From: a virus
Length of the DNA: 64,000 nucleotides
Strand: one strand, 5' to 3'
Virus record (IMG/VR): IMGVR_UViG_3300025137_000018
Location: 62,001 to 126,000 of that record
Each line of letters starts with the position of its first letter. The stretch's first letter is position 1. A program made the translations under genes and the position numbers. Positions 8,665-15,507 of this stretch are shown piece by piece. The notes under the pieces were generated by a model. That model ran no database searches and was not told the origin of the DNA. It saw only the letters and a program-made list of their open reading frames with translations.

Positions 8665-8916
8665 ATGAATGAATTTTTAATTGAAAAAAACGTATACAAC
8701 GGTGGTATACAAAAGGTATTTAAATTTCCTAACGGATATGGTGCAAGTGTTGTAAGGCACAAAGGTAGTTACGGCTACATGAAAGGCCAATGGGAAATTG
8801 CTGTTCTTGACGAATCTGGTGCTATATGTTACAGCACTCCAATTACAGATAATGTAATTGGTTACCTCAATGATCCAGAAGTTGATAATCTATTAGGCCA
8901 AATCTCTAGATTATGA
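8665..8916 (+). CDS. conserved phage protein of unknown function
   Basis: An 83-aa soluble protein, first gene after a strong promoter and overlapping the next start by 4 nt. The pattern FKFPNGYGASVVRHKGSYGY and WEIAVLD suggests a small beta-rich fold. It is the kind of small early gene shared by marine myophages, with no function I can name. Confidence 0.65.
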   Translation: MNEFLIEKNVYNGGIQKVFKFPNGYGASVVRHKGSYGYMKGQWEIAVLDESGAICYSTPITDNVIGYLNDPEVDNLLGQISRL

Positions 8917-9467
8917 ATATATTTATCTTAAATAATGATCCAGTGAAAGCGGCACAAGACCAGTGCGATAAACATGTGGTCAAAATGATTGTAGAATCAG
9001 CACAAATGCTTTCTACAGTACATCGTATGCTTGATGGCGTAATGGAACGTAGGCCATCAAAGTCTGGTTCCATGTTACAATACTTTAAACTCAATGACGA
9101 AAGAGAAGACATTCTTTATAAGGCATGTCATTTTAATCATCCATCTACAGTATGGACCAGAGAATCAGTACATAATTACAAGTGGCATTATGAACATTTT
9201 GTAGCCTTATGTGATGAGTATACATACAGATATGGTAAGATACATTCAACAGATCGTAAACTTAGAGGAGAGTTATATGACATACCAGATAATATTCCTC
9301 AAATACCAATGACTCCATTTAAATTAGCAATGGCTTCATTTCCAGAATGTATCTCAGAATGTCCAATTACGTCATATCGTAAATTTTATGAAACAAAACA
9401 ACATAGGTTCAATATGGCTTGGACTAAACGAGAAGTACCGGAGTGGTTTAATTATGCCAATGTATGA
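8913..9467 (+). CDS. pyrimidine-dimer DNA glycosylase-like protein (Pyr_excise family)
   Basis: The 184-aa sequence begins with the family pattern (MNIFILNNDP, CDKHVVKMIVESAQMLSTVHR) and continues with WTRESVHNYKWHYEH, seen in phage proteins annotated as pyrimidine-dimer glycosylase or endonuclease V relatives. If active it would start base-excision repair of UV damage, useful for a sunlit marine phage. The catalytic N-terminus of T4 DenV is not clearly conserved here, so another DNA-related role is possible. Confidence 0.65.
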   Translation: MNIFILNNDPVKAAQDQCDKHVVKMIVESAQMLSTVHRMLDGVMERRPSKSGSMLQYFKLNDEREDILYKACHFNHPSTVWTRESVHNYKWHYEHFVALCDEYTYRYGKIHSTDRKLRGELYDIPDNIPQIPMTPFKLAMASFPECISECPITSYRKFYETKQHRFNMAWTKREVPEWFNYANV

Positions 9468-9696
9468 TTTTAAAAATTTAGAAACTGATGAAGTAGAAAC
9501 CAAAATGATGTCAATTGCTGACATGGAAGAATATGTTAAAGATCCAAATATTCAACAAGTTATATCTCCATCTCATATAGGTCATGAAGGAAATAAATCT
9601 ATATTAACAAGAGCTGGAGGCGGTTGGAAAGAAGTTCAAGATAGAATTAAAAGCGGATTGCCACCAAAAGATAGGGATAACATTAAAACAAAATGA
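9454..9696 (+). CDS. FmdB-like small protein without zinc cysteines
   Basis: Start 9454 gives 80 aa beginning MPMYDFKNLETDEVE, which resembles the MPxYxF start of FmdB-type regulators but lacks their cysteines. GGGWKEVQDRI near the C-terminus is typical of the marine phage version. It overlaps the preceding gene by 14 nt and the following phoH by 4 nt. Function unknown. Confidence 0.65.
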   Translation: MPMYDFKNLETDEVETKMMSIADMEEYVKDPNIQQVISPSHIGHEGNKSILTRAGGGWKEVQDRIKSGLPPKDRDNIKTK

Positions 9697-10376
9697 ATAA
9701 GAAGCCATCAAAACTTAGGATTGAGCACTTAGCCAAATTAGAACCACTAACAGAAAATCAGAAATTAGCATTTGATTCATTTGCTTCTGGTAATCATATG
9801 TGTTTAGATGGTTCAGCAGGTACAGGTAAAACCTTTATATCATTATACCTCGCATTAGAAGCTGTCTTAAAGAAAGAATACAGTAAAGTTATTATTGTAC
9901 GTTCTGCAGTTCCTACAAGAGATATGGGATTCCTACCAGGAACGCAAGAAGAAAAAGAAGATGCATACACTGCACCTTACAAAGCTATTGTTAATGATTT
10001 ATTTCAAGATAACGATGGATGGACCAAAATGATCCAAAATAAAAATATAGAGTTTCTTACAACTTCGTTTATAAGAGGATTAACTATTAAAAACGCTATT
10101 GTAATAGTTGATGAATCTCAAAACTGTAATTACCATGAGCTATGTTCAGTAATCACAAGGTTAGGAGAAGACTGCAGATTTATAACGTCAGGTGATTATT
10201 ATCAATCTGATTTTACAAGAAATGGTGATAAAGACGGAATTAAAGAATTTATTAACATTATTAAAAACATGAAATATTTTGATCATATCGAATTTTCATG
10301 GGAAGATATCGTACGAAGTGGATTCGTAAGAGACTTTATTATGACAAAGGAATTATATGAAAATGGGAAACTTTAA
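9693..10376 (+). CDS. phoH: PhoH-like P-loop ATPase
   Basis: A 227-aa ATPase with Walker A GSAGTGKT near residue 42, RSAVPTRDMGFLPG, Walker B IVIVDESQN and a GDYYQSD motif, all characteristic of PhoH. PhoH genes are common in marine phages. The biochemical role (RNA or DNA helicase/ATPase) is uncertain, and the link to phosphate starvation comes from the bacterial homologue. It starts in an ATGA overlap and is followed by a nuclease whose start lies inside it. Confidence 0.93.
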   Translation: MNKKPSKLRIEHLAKLEPLTENQKLAFDSFASGNHMCLDGSAGTGKTFISLYLALEAVLKKEYSKVIIVRSAVPTRDMGFLPGTQEEKEDAYTAPYKAIVNDLFQDNDGWTKMIQNKNIEFLTTSFIRGLTIKNAIVIVDESQNCNYHELCSVITRLGEDCRFITSGDYYQSDFTRNGDKDGIKEFINIIKNMKYFDHIEFSWEDIVRSGFVRDFIMTKELYENGKL

Positions 10377-11040
10377 ACATGAACCAATTGATCTTGGCTA
10401 TACAGACCTTAACGCACAATCTACTGGCTCTGGGCGAGAGTACACCGATCCTGATAATAATAGGTATCCTAGTGTTACAACAGTACTTTCAATATTAAGT
10501 GAAGATCATATTCGTGCTTGGAGAGCACGTGTAGGAGAAGAAGAAGCCAATAGGATATCACGAAGAGCTTCTACAAGAGGCACTAAAGTACATGCAGTAT
10601 TAGAAAAGTATGTAGATAACGATAAGGATTATTTAGATGGTGCAAATCCAATTGTCACTTCTAATTTTCTTGAAGTTAAAAAGATTTTAGATGAAAGATT
10701 AAGTTTAGTTTATGCTCAAGAAGCAGCATTATATTCTAAACACTTAGGGTTAGCTGGAAGAGTTGATTGTGTAGGTGTATGGGATGGAAAAAACTCAATT
10801 ATAGATTATAAAACAGCAGCCAAACATAAACGAAAAGAATGGTGTGAAAACTATTTTATTCAAGAAACCGCATATGCTATTATGTGGGAAGAAAGAACAG
10901 GAATGCCAATTACACAATTGGTAACTGTAATCGCAGGAGACGAAGGCGCACAAGTCTTTGTTGAAAATCGCGATAATTGGAGCAATAAGTTATTAGAGAC
11001 AATTGCTGAATACAAAAAACGTAAGATTTTCGGGAGATAA
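10357..11040 (+). CDS. PD-(D/E)XK (RecB/Cas4-like) exonuclease
   Basis: The 227-aa product shows a RecB-type nuclease core: RGTKVHAVLEKY (motif around H), LGLAGRVDCVGVWDGKNSIIDYKTA with the D...D-Y-K catalytic signature, and a downstream QETAYAIMWEE helix (QxxxY motif). Such nucleases act in phage recombination or degradation of host DNA. ATG 10357 has AAGGAA upstream; ATG 10363 is also possible. Confidence 0.85.
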   Translation: MKMGNFKHEPIDLGYTDLNAQSTGSGREYTDPDNNRYPSVTTVLSILSEDHIRAWRARVGEEEANRISRRASTRGTKVHAVLEKYVDNDKDYLDGANPIVTSNFLEVKKILDERLSLVYAQEAALYSKHLGLAGRVDCVGVWDGKNSIIDYKTAAKHKRKEWCENYFIQETAYAIMWEERTGMPITQLVTVIAGDEGAQVFVENRDNWSNKLLETIAEYKKRKIFGR

Positions 11041-11041
11041 G

Positions 11042-11251
11042 ATGAAAAACTTTAGAGATCAGATGGTAAAAACGTCTATGGATTATATGCAAGCTCAGGC
11101 TGCAAAACACAAAATGAATGCAGATATTATTCTAAGCAATCACGTATCTGTTGGTGAACATTCAGACCAAATGGAAACACTTGAAAAAGAGCTTGGTATG
11201 ATGGTTGATTACATTGACAAATACGAAATTTTAGAAAAATATTTTAAATAA
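11042..11251 (+). CDS. small helical protein of unknown function
   Basis: ATG 11042 with GGGAGAT upstream gives 69 aa, mostly helical (SMDYMQAQAAKHKMNADI, METLEKELGMMVDY). It lies between the RecB-like nuclease and the cytidylyltransferase, with a 1-nt overlap with the latter. No family recognised. Confidence 0.6.
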   Translation: MKNFRDQMVKTSMDYMQAQAAKHKMNADIILSNHVSVGEHSDQMETLEKELGMMVDYIDKYEILEKYFK

Positions 11252-11697
11252 TGTTAAAGTGGTTACAAAATCATGAATCAAAGGGCCACGTAGGTATTAC
11301 ATGTGGCGCCTTTGATCTACTTCATGCTGGGCATATTACAATGCTAGCAGAAGCTAAAAATGAATGTGATTATTTAGTAGTAGCACTTCAGTGTGATCCT
11401 ACACTTGATAGACCAGAAAAAAACAAACCTGTTCAATCAATAGTTGAACGTCAATTACAAGTTGCTGCAGTTAGGTATGTCGACGATGTAATTATCTATA
11501 ATACAGAAGAAGAGTTAAAGGATATATTTCTATCACTTCCAATAGATGTAAGAATTATTGGATCTGATTACTTAAATAAAGACTTTACTGGTAAAAACAT
11601 ATGCGAAGAAAGAAATATTCGTATAGTTTATAACACTAGAGATCACTCTTTTTCTTCTACTTCCTTACGAGAAAGAATCAAAAAACAAGAGAAATAA
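11251..11697 (+). CDS. cytidylyltransferase-like nucleotidyltransferase
   Basis: A 148-aa HIGH-superfamily enzyme with CGAFDLLHAGHITML (the HxGH CTP-binding motif), ERQLQVAAVRYVDDVI and a C-terminal STSLRERI (the RTxGISTS-like loop). It resembles glycerol-3-phosphate cytidylyltransferase (TagD) and ADP-heptose synthases. The expected reaction is activation of a phosphorylated polyol or sugar with CTP. Substrate cannot be told from sequence; an effect on surface polysaccharide or lipid headgroups is possible. Confidence 0.85.
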   Translation: MLKWLQNHESKGHVGITCGAFDLLHAGHITMLAEAKNECDYLVVALQCDPTLDRPEKNKPVQSIVERQLQVAAVRYVDDVIIYNTEEELKDIFLSLPIDVRIIGSDYLNKDFTGKNICEERNIRIVYNTRDHSFSSTSLRERIKKQEK

Positions 11698-11709
11698 TGC
11701 AGAAAACCC

Positions 11710-11738
11710 TGTACAAATGTGTATAATAATGGTATAAT
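11710..11738 (+). promoter_or_regulatory. early-type promoter
   Basis: CCCTGTACA (TGTACA 11710-11715), 17 nt spacer, ATGG-TATAAT (11733-11738), 30 nt before the HAD gene. Confidence 0.75.
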
Positions 11739-11767
11739 ATACATATTAAACAAACAAATAAAGAAAG

Positions 11768-12364
11768 ATGAACGATAAAAAGATGAAAGAAAATATAATT
11801 TTAGTAGATTGCGATGGAGTATTATGTGATTGGGAATACTCATTTACGCAGTGGATGAACCATAAAGGTTATCCAACAAGTGATTACACTCAATATAATG
11901 TTGCTAAAAGGTTTAATTTAACTCAAGAGTTTAGTAAAAAGAGTGTTCAACAATTTAACGAATCAGCTGCAATTGCTTTTTTACCACCTTTAAGAGATGC
12001 TGTCTATTACATGAAAAGACTTAATATGTTACATGGTTATAGATTCCATTGTATTACATCCTTAAGTGATAATAAATACGCTCAGAGATTAAGAACTCAA
12101 AACCTAGAATTACTTTTTGGTAAAGAATTATTTGACGATTATATCTATCTACCTTGCGGTGCTGATAAAGATAAAGAACTTAAAAGGTACGAAGGTACAG
12201 AATGCTTTTGGGTAGAAGACAAAGTAGAGAACGCAGAAGTTGGAAAGGCCTTCGGTCTTAATTCAATTCTTGTGGCTCATGAACATAACGCTTATTATGA
12301 AGGAAATATTCCAAGGTATTGGAAGTGGAAAGACATATATAAGCATATAACTGGAGAAGTATAA
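11768..12364 (+). CDS. HAD-superfamily 5'(3')-nucleotidase-like phosphatase
   Basis: The N-terminal motif LVDCDGVLCDWE supplies the DxD nucleophile pair of HAD phosphatases, with CITSLSD as motif II and WVEDKVENAEVGKAFG as the acidic motif. Size (198 aa) and layout resemble 5'-nucleotidases of the NT5C type, which would fit a role in nucleotide balance beside the nrd genes. A different phosphorylated substrate is possible. It shares a 1-nt overlap with the next gene. Confidence 0.8.
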   Translation: MNDKKMKENIILVDCDGVLCDWEYSFTQWMNHKGYPTSDYTQYNVAKRFNLTQEFSKKSVQQFNESAAIAFLPPLRDAVYYMKRLNMLHGYRFHCITSLSDNKYAQRLRTQNLELLFGKELFDDYIYLPCGADKDKELKRYEGTECFWVEDKVENAEVGKAFGLNSILVAHEHNAYYEGNIPRYWKWKDIYKHITGEV

Positions 12365-12546
12365 TGCCAATGAAATTTAAACCAAGTCAATCCTTAAGAA
12401 GTAAAGCTTCAGGAAAAACTACAATACAACATTTTTATATGAAGTCAACACCTTTAAAGGATTTGACTGAAGCGTTGGAAAACCGCAATACCACAAGTAA
12501 GAGAAAACAAAAAATACGTAACGAATTAGTAAGAAGAGGGACGTGA
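12364..12546 (+). CDS. 60-aa basic conserved phage protein
   Basis: Short, basic and helical (MKFKPSQSLRSKASGKTT, LENRNTTSKRKQKIRNELVRRG). It shares its start with the HAD stop and ends in a GTGA overlap with the next gene. I recognise the pattern as conserved among marine T4-like phages, without known function. Confidence 0.7.
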   Translation: MPMKFKPSQSLRSKASGKTTIQHFYMKSTPLKDLTEALENRNTTSKRKQKIRNELVRRGT

Positions 12547-12722
12547 AGAAGTGGTGGAGAATCTGGGCTAAAAGCCTAGGAGAAAAAGTTGGTGAAACTG
12601 ACACTCAAGCTAATACTGTAGCAAGCATTAGAACTATTTGGTGGATAACTCACATGGCAACATGCTGGTTTATCATACTAAACGCTATAGCAAACCACGG
12701 TTGGGGACTTATAGGATTCTGA
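12543..12722 (+). CDS. 59-aa small membrane protein
   Basis: The GTG start overlaps the previous stop. The N-terminus is KKWWRIWAKSLGEKVGETD, followed by one hydrophobic segment near residues 35-58. The same KKWWR-WAKSLGEK start is, as I recall, seen in marine myophage genomes. Possible roles include membrane alteration of the host; nothing specific is visible. Confidence 0.65.
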   Translation: MKKWWRIWAKSLGEKVGETDTQANTVASIRTIWWITHMATCWFIILNAIANHGWGLIGF

Positions 12723-12842
12723 GTATTATAACCTGGTGTTTTCTATAGTGGTATTACAGCAATGGTGTTTTATAACTCTGTGTAATCTACCTGACTTCAT
12801 CATCTTATGAAATTTTTTAAAATATCTTCTTAACATACACTA

Positions 12843-12851
12843 CTATTTATA
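12843..12851 (-). promoter_or_regulatory. possible minus-strand late promoter
   Basis: CTATTTATA on the plus strand is TATAAATAG on the minus strand, the exact late consensus used elsewhere here. It points left into plus-strand genes, so it would make antisense RNA or is a chance match. Confidence 0.3.
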
Positions 12852-12857
12852 AGACTT

Positions 12858-13079
12858 ATGGCAACAAAAAACGAAATAACAGGCGACTCTATTAAAAGTA
12901 AGGGTCCAAGTAAAAAATACTCTGATAACTGGGATGCAGTCTTTGGTAAAAAGAAAAATGAGCTTAGCGAATCAGAAATAATGCAGGCCGAGTTAGAACC
13001 TATTCCTACAGAAAAAGAAGGAAGTTTCTATGGTTATAAACCAAAGCATGATAACTTTTATCCAGAGTTAGACGACTAA
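12858..13079 (+). CDS. small hydrophilic protein of unknown function
   Basis: 73 aa, charged and probably disordered, with YSDNWDAVFGKKK and a C-terminal YGYKPKHDNFYPELDD. It starts 15 nt after the minus-strand late element and ends in a TAATG overlap with the next ORF. Not recognised. Confidence 0.6.
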   Translation: MATKNEITGDSIKSKGPSKKYSDNWDAVFGKKKNELSESEIMQAELEPIPTEKEGSFYGYKPKHDNFYPELDD

Positions 13080-13258
13080 TGAAAGAACTATGGAACGATT
13101 ACATGGGTAATCTAAAAAGATGGCAGGATAACTCAGACGGTTGGGTATCTACCATGAATGTATCTAAAGAGAATAAAGAAGAATACCAGAGGTATTTAAG
13201 TAAAACATCAAATCCAGTTCCTTATAGAGACTGGCTGAAAGAGGTGCAGCGCTCTTAG
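13079..13258 (+). CDS. 59-aa small protein ending inside the tRNA gene
   Basis: ATG overlaps the preceding stop (TAATG). The product starts MKELWNDYMGNLKRW and has aromatic and charged residues throughout. Its last three codons and stop lie in the 5' end of the tRNA-Arg gene. Coupling suggests it is real; function unknown. Confidence 0.5.
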   Translation: MKELWNDYMGNLKRWQDNSDGWVSTMNVSKENKEEYQRYLSKTSNPVPYRDWLKEVQRS

Positions 13259-13325
13259 CTCAGCTGGATAGAGCAACAGCCTTCTAAGCTGTGGGTCCCA
13301 GGTTCGAATCCTGGAGAGCGTGCCA
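13249..13325 (+). tRNA. tRNA-Arg (anticodon UCU)
   Basis: The 77-nt cloverleaf folds completely. The acceptor stem GCGCTCT pairs with AGAGCGT (one G-U), the D arm is GCTC/GAGC, the anticodon stem ACAGC/GCTGT has loop CTTCTAA, and the T arm is CCAGG-TTCGAAT-CCTGG. CCA is encoded. The UCU anticodon reads AGA, the arginine codon this AT-rich genome uses heavily. Confidence 0.95.
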
Positions 13326-13331
13326 AAAAAA

Positions 13332-13379
13332 TATATACTTGAATATATACTTGAATGTATATTAGAATGTATATTAGAA
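13332..13379 (+). repeat. four tandem 12-bp repeats downstream of the tRNA
   Basis: Two copies of TATATACTTGAA (13332-13355) are followed by two copies of TGTATATTAGAA (13356-13379). They sit between the tRNA 3' end and the DsbA-like gene. Iteron-like spacing; function unknown. Confidence 0.85.
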
Positions 13380-13411
13380 TATATAATTATTAACTAAAAA
13401 AGGAAAGTGAA

Positions 13412-13669
13412 ATGAGTAGTATTATTATACCATCGTCGGATGCAGACAAAAAACGTATCAGAGAAGCAATGCAAGAAATTAGTAACTCTTACATTAGAAT
13501 GGAAAGCGAAAGAGCTTTTGTAAAAGAAGCTATTGAAGCATTAGAAGACGATGTGGAAGTACCAAAGAAGATTCTTCGCAAAATGTCAAAGGCCTTTCAT
13601 AAGCAAAATATATCTGAAATTGTTACAGAAGTTGAGGATATTGAGGCATTAATGGAAGCTACTAAGTAA
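13412..13669 (+). CDS. DsbA-like double-stranded DNA-binding protein
   Basis: An 85-aa helical protein with good ribosome site (AAAGGAAAG). KKILRKMSKAFHKQNISEIVTEVEDIEALME in two consecutive stretches resembles the C-terminal half of T4 DsbA, a small protein that binds DNA near late promoters and aids late transcription. The N-terminal part (ADKKRIREAMQEISNSY) fits the cyanomyophage version. It precedes a late promoter. Similarity is moderate. Confidence 0.6.
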   Translation: MSSIIIPSSDADKKRIREAMQEISNSYIRMESERAFVKEAIEALEDDVEVPKKILRKMSKAFHKQNISEIVTEVEDIEALMEATK

Positions 13670-13676
13670 AAAATCT

Positions 13677-13685
13677 TATAAATAG
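13677..13685 (+). promoter_or_regulatory. late promoter (leaderless)
   Basis: TATAAATAG followed by 4 nt and ATG (13690). With T4 geometry (+1 six nt after TATAAATA) transcription would start on the A of ATG. No ribosome-binding sequence is present. Confidence 0.75.
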
Positions 13686-13689
13686 TAGT

Positions 13690-15114
13690 ATGATTAATTT
13701 TAATGGCTACATCACAGAAGAAATAGAAAAACGCGGAGTCACAGAAGTTGTGGTATTAGCACTAGATGCTGATGAAGGAACTGCTGCTGATATAATCTCT
13801 AATGTTTGTGAGTTTAACGATGTTAAATGTACAATTATACATACCAACAAAGCATTCCTAGCGGATAGCGATGTAGAACTAAGAAAAGTTGAAATACATA
13901 ATATTGATGGTGAAGGTAAACTTATATCTTTAGACATTGATAATACAATAGTTTTTGTTAGAGCAGGTGCTGTAGGAACTTTAGTAGGGCAAGCATTAGT
14001 ATCATCTTTACAGACAGCTGGATTCTTTTTAATAAATGATTTAGAATCCATGATGTTATGTAATAATAAAATGGCAACAAGTATTGCATTACAAAGAAAT
14101 AATGTGCAGATACCTAAAACAGTTATTTTAAATAATGAAGAATCTATTGATTTAGCTGTAAAAAGCGTTGGTGGTAAATATCCATTAATCGTAAAAACAC
14201 TTACAGGAACACAAGGTATTGGTGTATCTAAGATCGAATCGTATGATTCATTAATCTCAGTGTGCCAAACATTATGGAAGTTTGAAGCACAGCTGTTATT
14301 GCAAGAATATTTAGACATGAAATCTGATATTAGAACACTTGTAATAAATGGCCATATTATGGCATCAGCTGAAAGAAGACAAACTAAAAAATCTAAGGAC
14401 TTTAGAAAAAATGTTCATAGAGGTGCAGAAGCAATTCCATATAAACTATCTGAAGAAGAGGTAGAAGTAATACTAAATGCTGCTCGAGCAACTGGTGCAT
14501 ATTATTGCGGAGTTGATCATACAGTAGTTAATGGTAAAATATATGTTGTTGAAGTAAACGGTTCGCCTGGTGCTAAATCACACTTTATGGGTTATGATTT
14601 AGAAACTAATAAACCTACTAAACCTTTAACTGCTGAGAAAGCAATTGATTTAATGATTAAACATATATTAGAACCCTACAATAGAAAAACATGGTTTAGA
14701 CAAGAAGCTGGTTATATAGAAACTGTATATATCGAAGGTTATAAACTACCTGTTAGAGCTAAATTTGATACAGGTAATGGTACAGATGCTTCCATGTTAC
14801 ATGTAGATAAAATAGAAATAAAAAATGATAAAGTGTATTGGGAAAAGAATGGTCAAAAATTCGTTAACAAATACCTTGGAAAATCAGTAGCGGTTAGAGG
14901 TCCTACCACCAGAATCGAAAGAGCTAAGGTAGAACTTACGATTAAATTTAATGGTAGATCATATAATGCATTTGTTGGTTTAACTGAAGAAGATTCAGCA
15001 AGTGAAATGTTAGTTAATAGAGAATTAATGACACTTATGAGAATAGCAATTAATCCAAGCTTAAGGTTTGGTATTAGTGATTGGACAAGAAAGAACGATG
15101 AAACTGATGTTTAA
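13690..15114 (+). CDS. RimK-type ATP-grasp ligase fused to RimK-associated aspartyl protease-like domain
   Basis: This 474-aa protein has an N-terminal alpha/beta domain, an ATP-grasp domain from about residue 100 to 320 (KTLTGTQGIGVSKI, RTLVINGHIMASAERR, YVVEVNGSPG) typical of RimK glutamate ligases, and a C-terminal domain from about 345 with KFDTGNGTDAS. The DTG at 360-362 is the signature of the retropepsin-like family often called RimK-associated zinc protease. RimK adds glutamates to ribosomal protein S6 in bacteria; the partner may trim them. The phage target is unknown. It is the first gene after a leaderless late promoter, suggesting action late in infection or on virion proteins. 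Confidence 0.85.
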   Translation: MINFNGYITEEIEKRGVTEVVVLALDADEGTAADIISNVCEFNDVKCTIIHTNKAFLADSDVELRKVEIHNIDGEGKLISLDIDNTIVFVRAGAVGTLVGQALVSSLQTAGFFLINDLESMMLCNNKMATSIALQRNNVQIPKTVILNNEESIDLAVKSVGGKYPLIVKTLTGTQGIGVSKIESYDSLISVCQTLWKFEAQLLLQEYLDMKSDIRTLVINGHIMASAERRQTKKSKDFRKNVHRGAEAIPYKLSEEEVEVILNAARATGAYYCGVDHTVVNGKIYVVEVNGSPGAKSHFMGYDLETNKPTKPLTAEKAIDLMIKHILEPYNRKTWFRQEAGYIETVYIEGYKLPVRAKFDTGNGTDASMLHVDKIEIKNDKVYWEKNGQKFVNKYLGKSVAVRGPTTRIERAKVELTIKFNGRSYNAFVGLTEEDSASEMLVNRELMTLMRIAINPSLRFGISDWTRKNDETDV

Positions 15115-15238
15115 TAATAGAAATATAAAAGTTAGGAAGATAGTTCCAGTGCATGCTTTAACCAAAATCCAGGAAGATAAAACTAAAAAAATTCCTAGGA
15201 AAGAGAAGCATAAGCATATAAATAGTTACGAGGTATAA
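15107..15238 (+). CDS. possible 43-aa basic peptide
   Basis: ATG 15107 overlaps the RimK-like stop. The peptide is very basic (NIKVRKIVPVHALTKIQ, KTKKIPRKEKHKH). There is no clear ribosome site and the late promoter of the next gene lies within its end. It could be a real coupled small gene or a chance ORF. Confidence 0.35.
   Translation: MFNNRNIKVRKIVPVHALTKIQEDKTKKIPRKEKHKHINSYEV
15217..15225 (+). promoter_or_regulatory. late promoter
   Basis: TATAAATAG, predicted start near 15231, ten nt before ATG 15241, leaving room for ACGAGG as ribosome site. Confidence 0.75.
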
Positions 15239-15240
15239 AA

Positions 15241-15507
15241 ATGGCAGATATAAATTTAGATTTTGATTTTGGTTTTACAGCCGTAGATGAAAATGAATTA
15301 GAAGCAGTACAGAAAGTTACGACACAAGCTTCTGATACATCAGCTAGTTTACAAGAAGCTGAAGAAAAATTAAATAAATTATATAATGCTATATTACCTT
15401 TGCTAACTAACTTAAAGAAAAATCCAGAAAAAGAATATATTCTATGGCCAAATAGAGTTGACAAAATAGAACAATTCGAAGATTTAATATCAGGAATTAT
15501 AAAATGA
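15241..15507 (+). CDS. conserved structural-module protein of unknown function
   Basis: 88 aa starting MADINLDFDFGFTAVDENEL, with a helical middle (QEAEEKLNKLYNAILPLLTNLKK) and ILWPNRVDKIEQFEDLI at the end. The ILWPNR pattern recurs in marine myophage small proteins. It is driven by a late promoter and overlaps the fibre-like gene by 4 nt, so it is probably a virion or assembly protein. Function unknown. Confidence 0.65.
   Translation: MADINLDFDFGFTAVDENELEAVQKVTTQASDTSASLQEAEEKLNKLYNAILPLLTNLKKNPEKEYILWPNRVDKIEQFEDLISGIIK

Noticed and set aside
13249-13325. tRNA as a phage attachment site
   Set aside because: No integrase or matching repeat found; the phage looks lytic.
13332-13379. CRISPR-like array
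   Set aside because: Units are contiguous 12-mers without spacers.
13707-14318. 203-aa ORF on the minus strand
   Set aside because: Complete overlap with the RimK-like gene; Ser/Thr/Pro-rich composition and no ribosome site mark it as a shadow frame.
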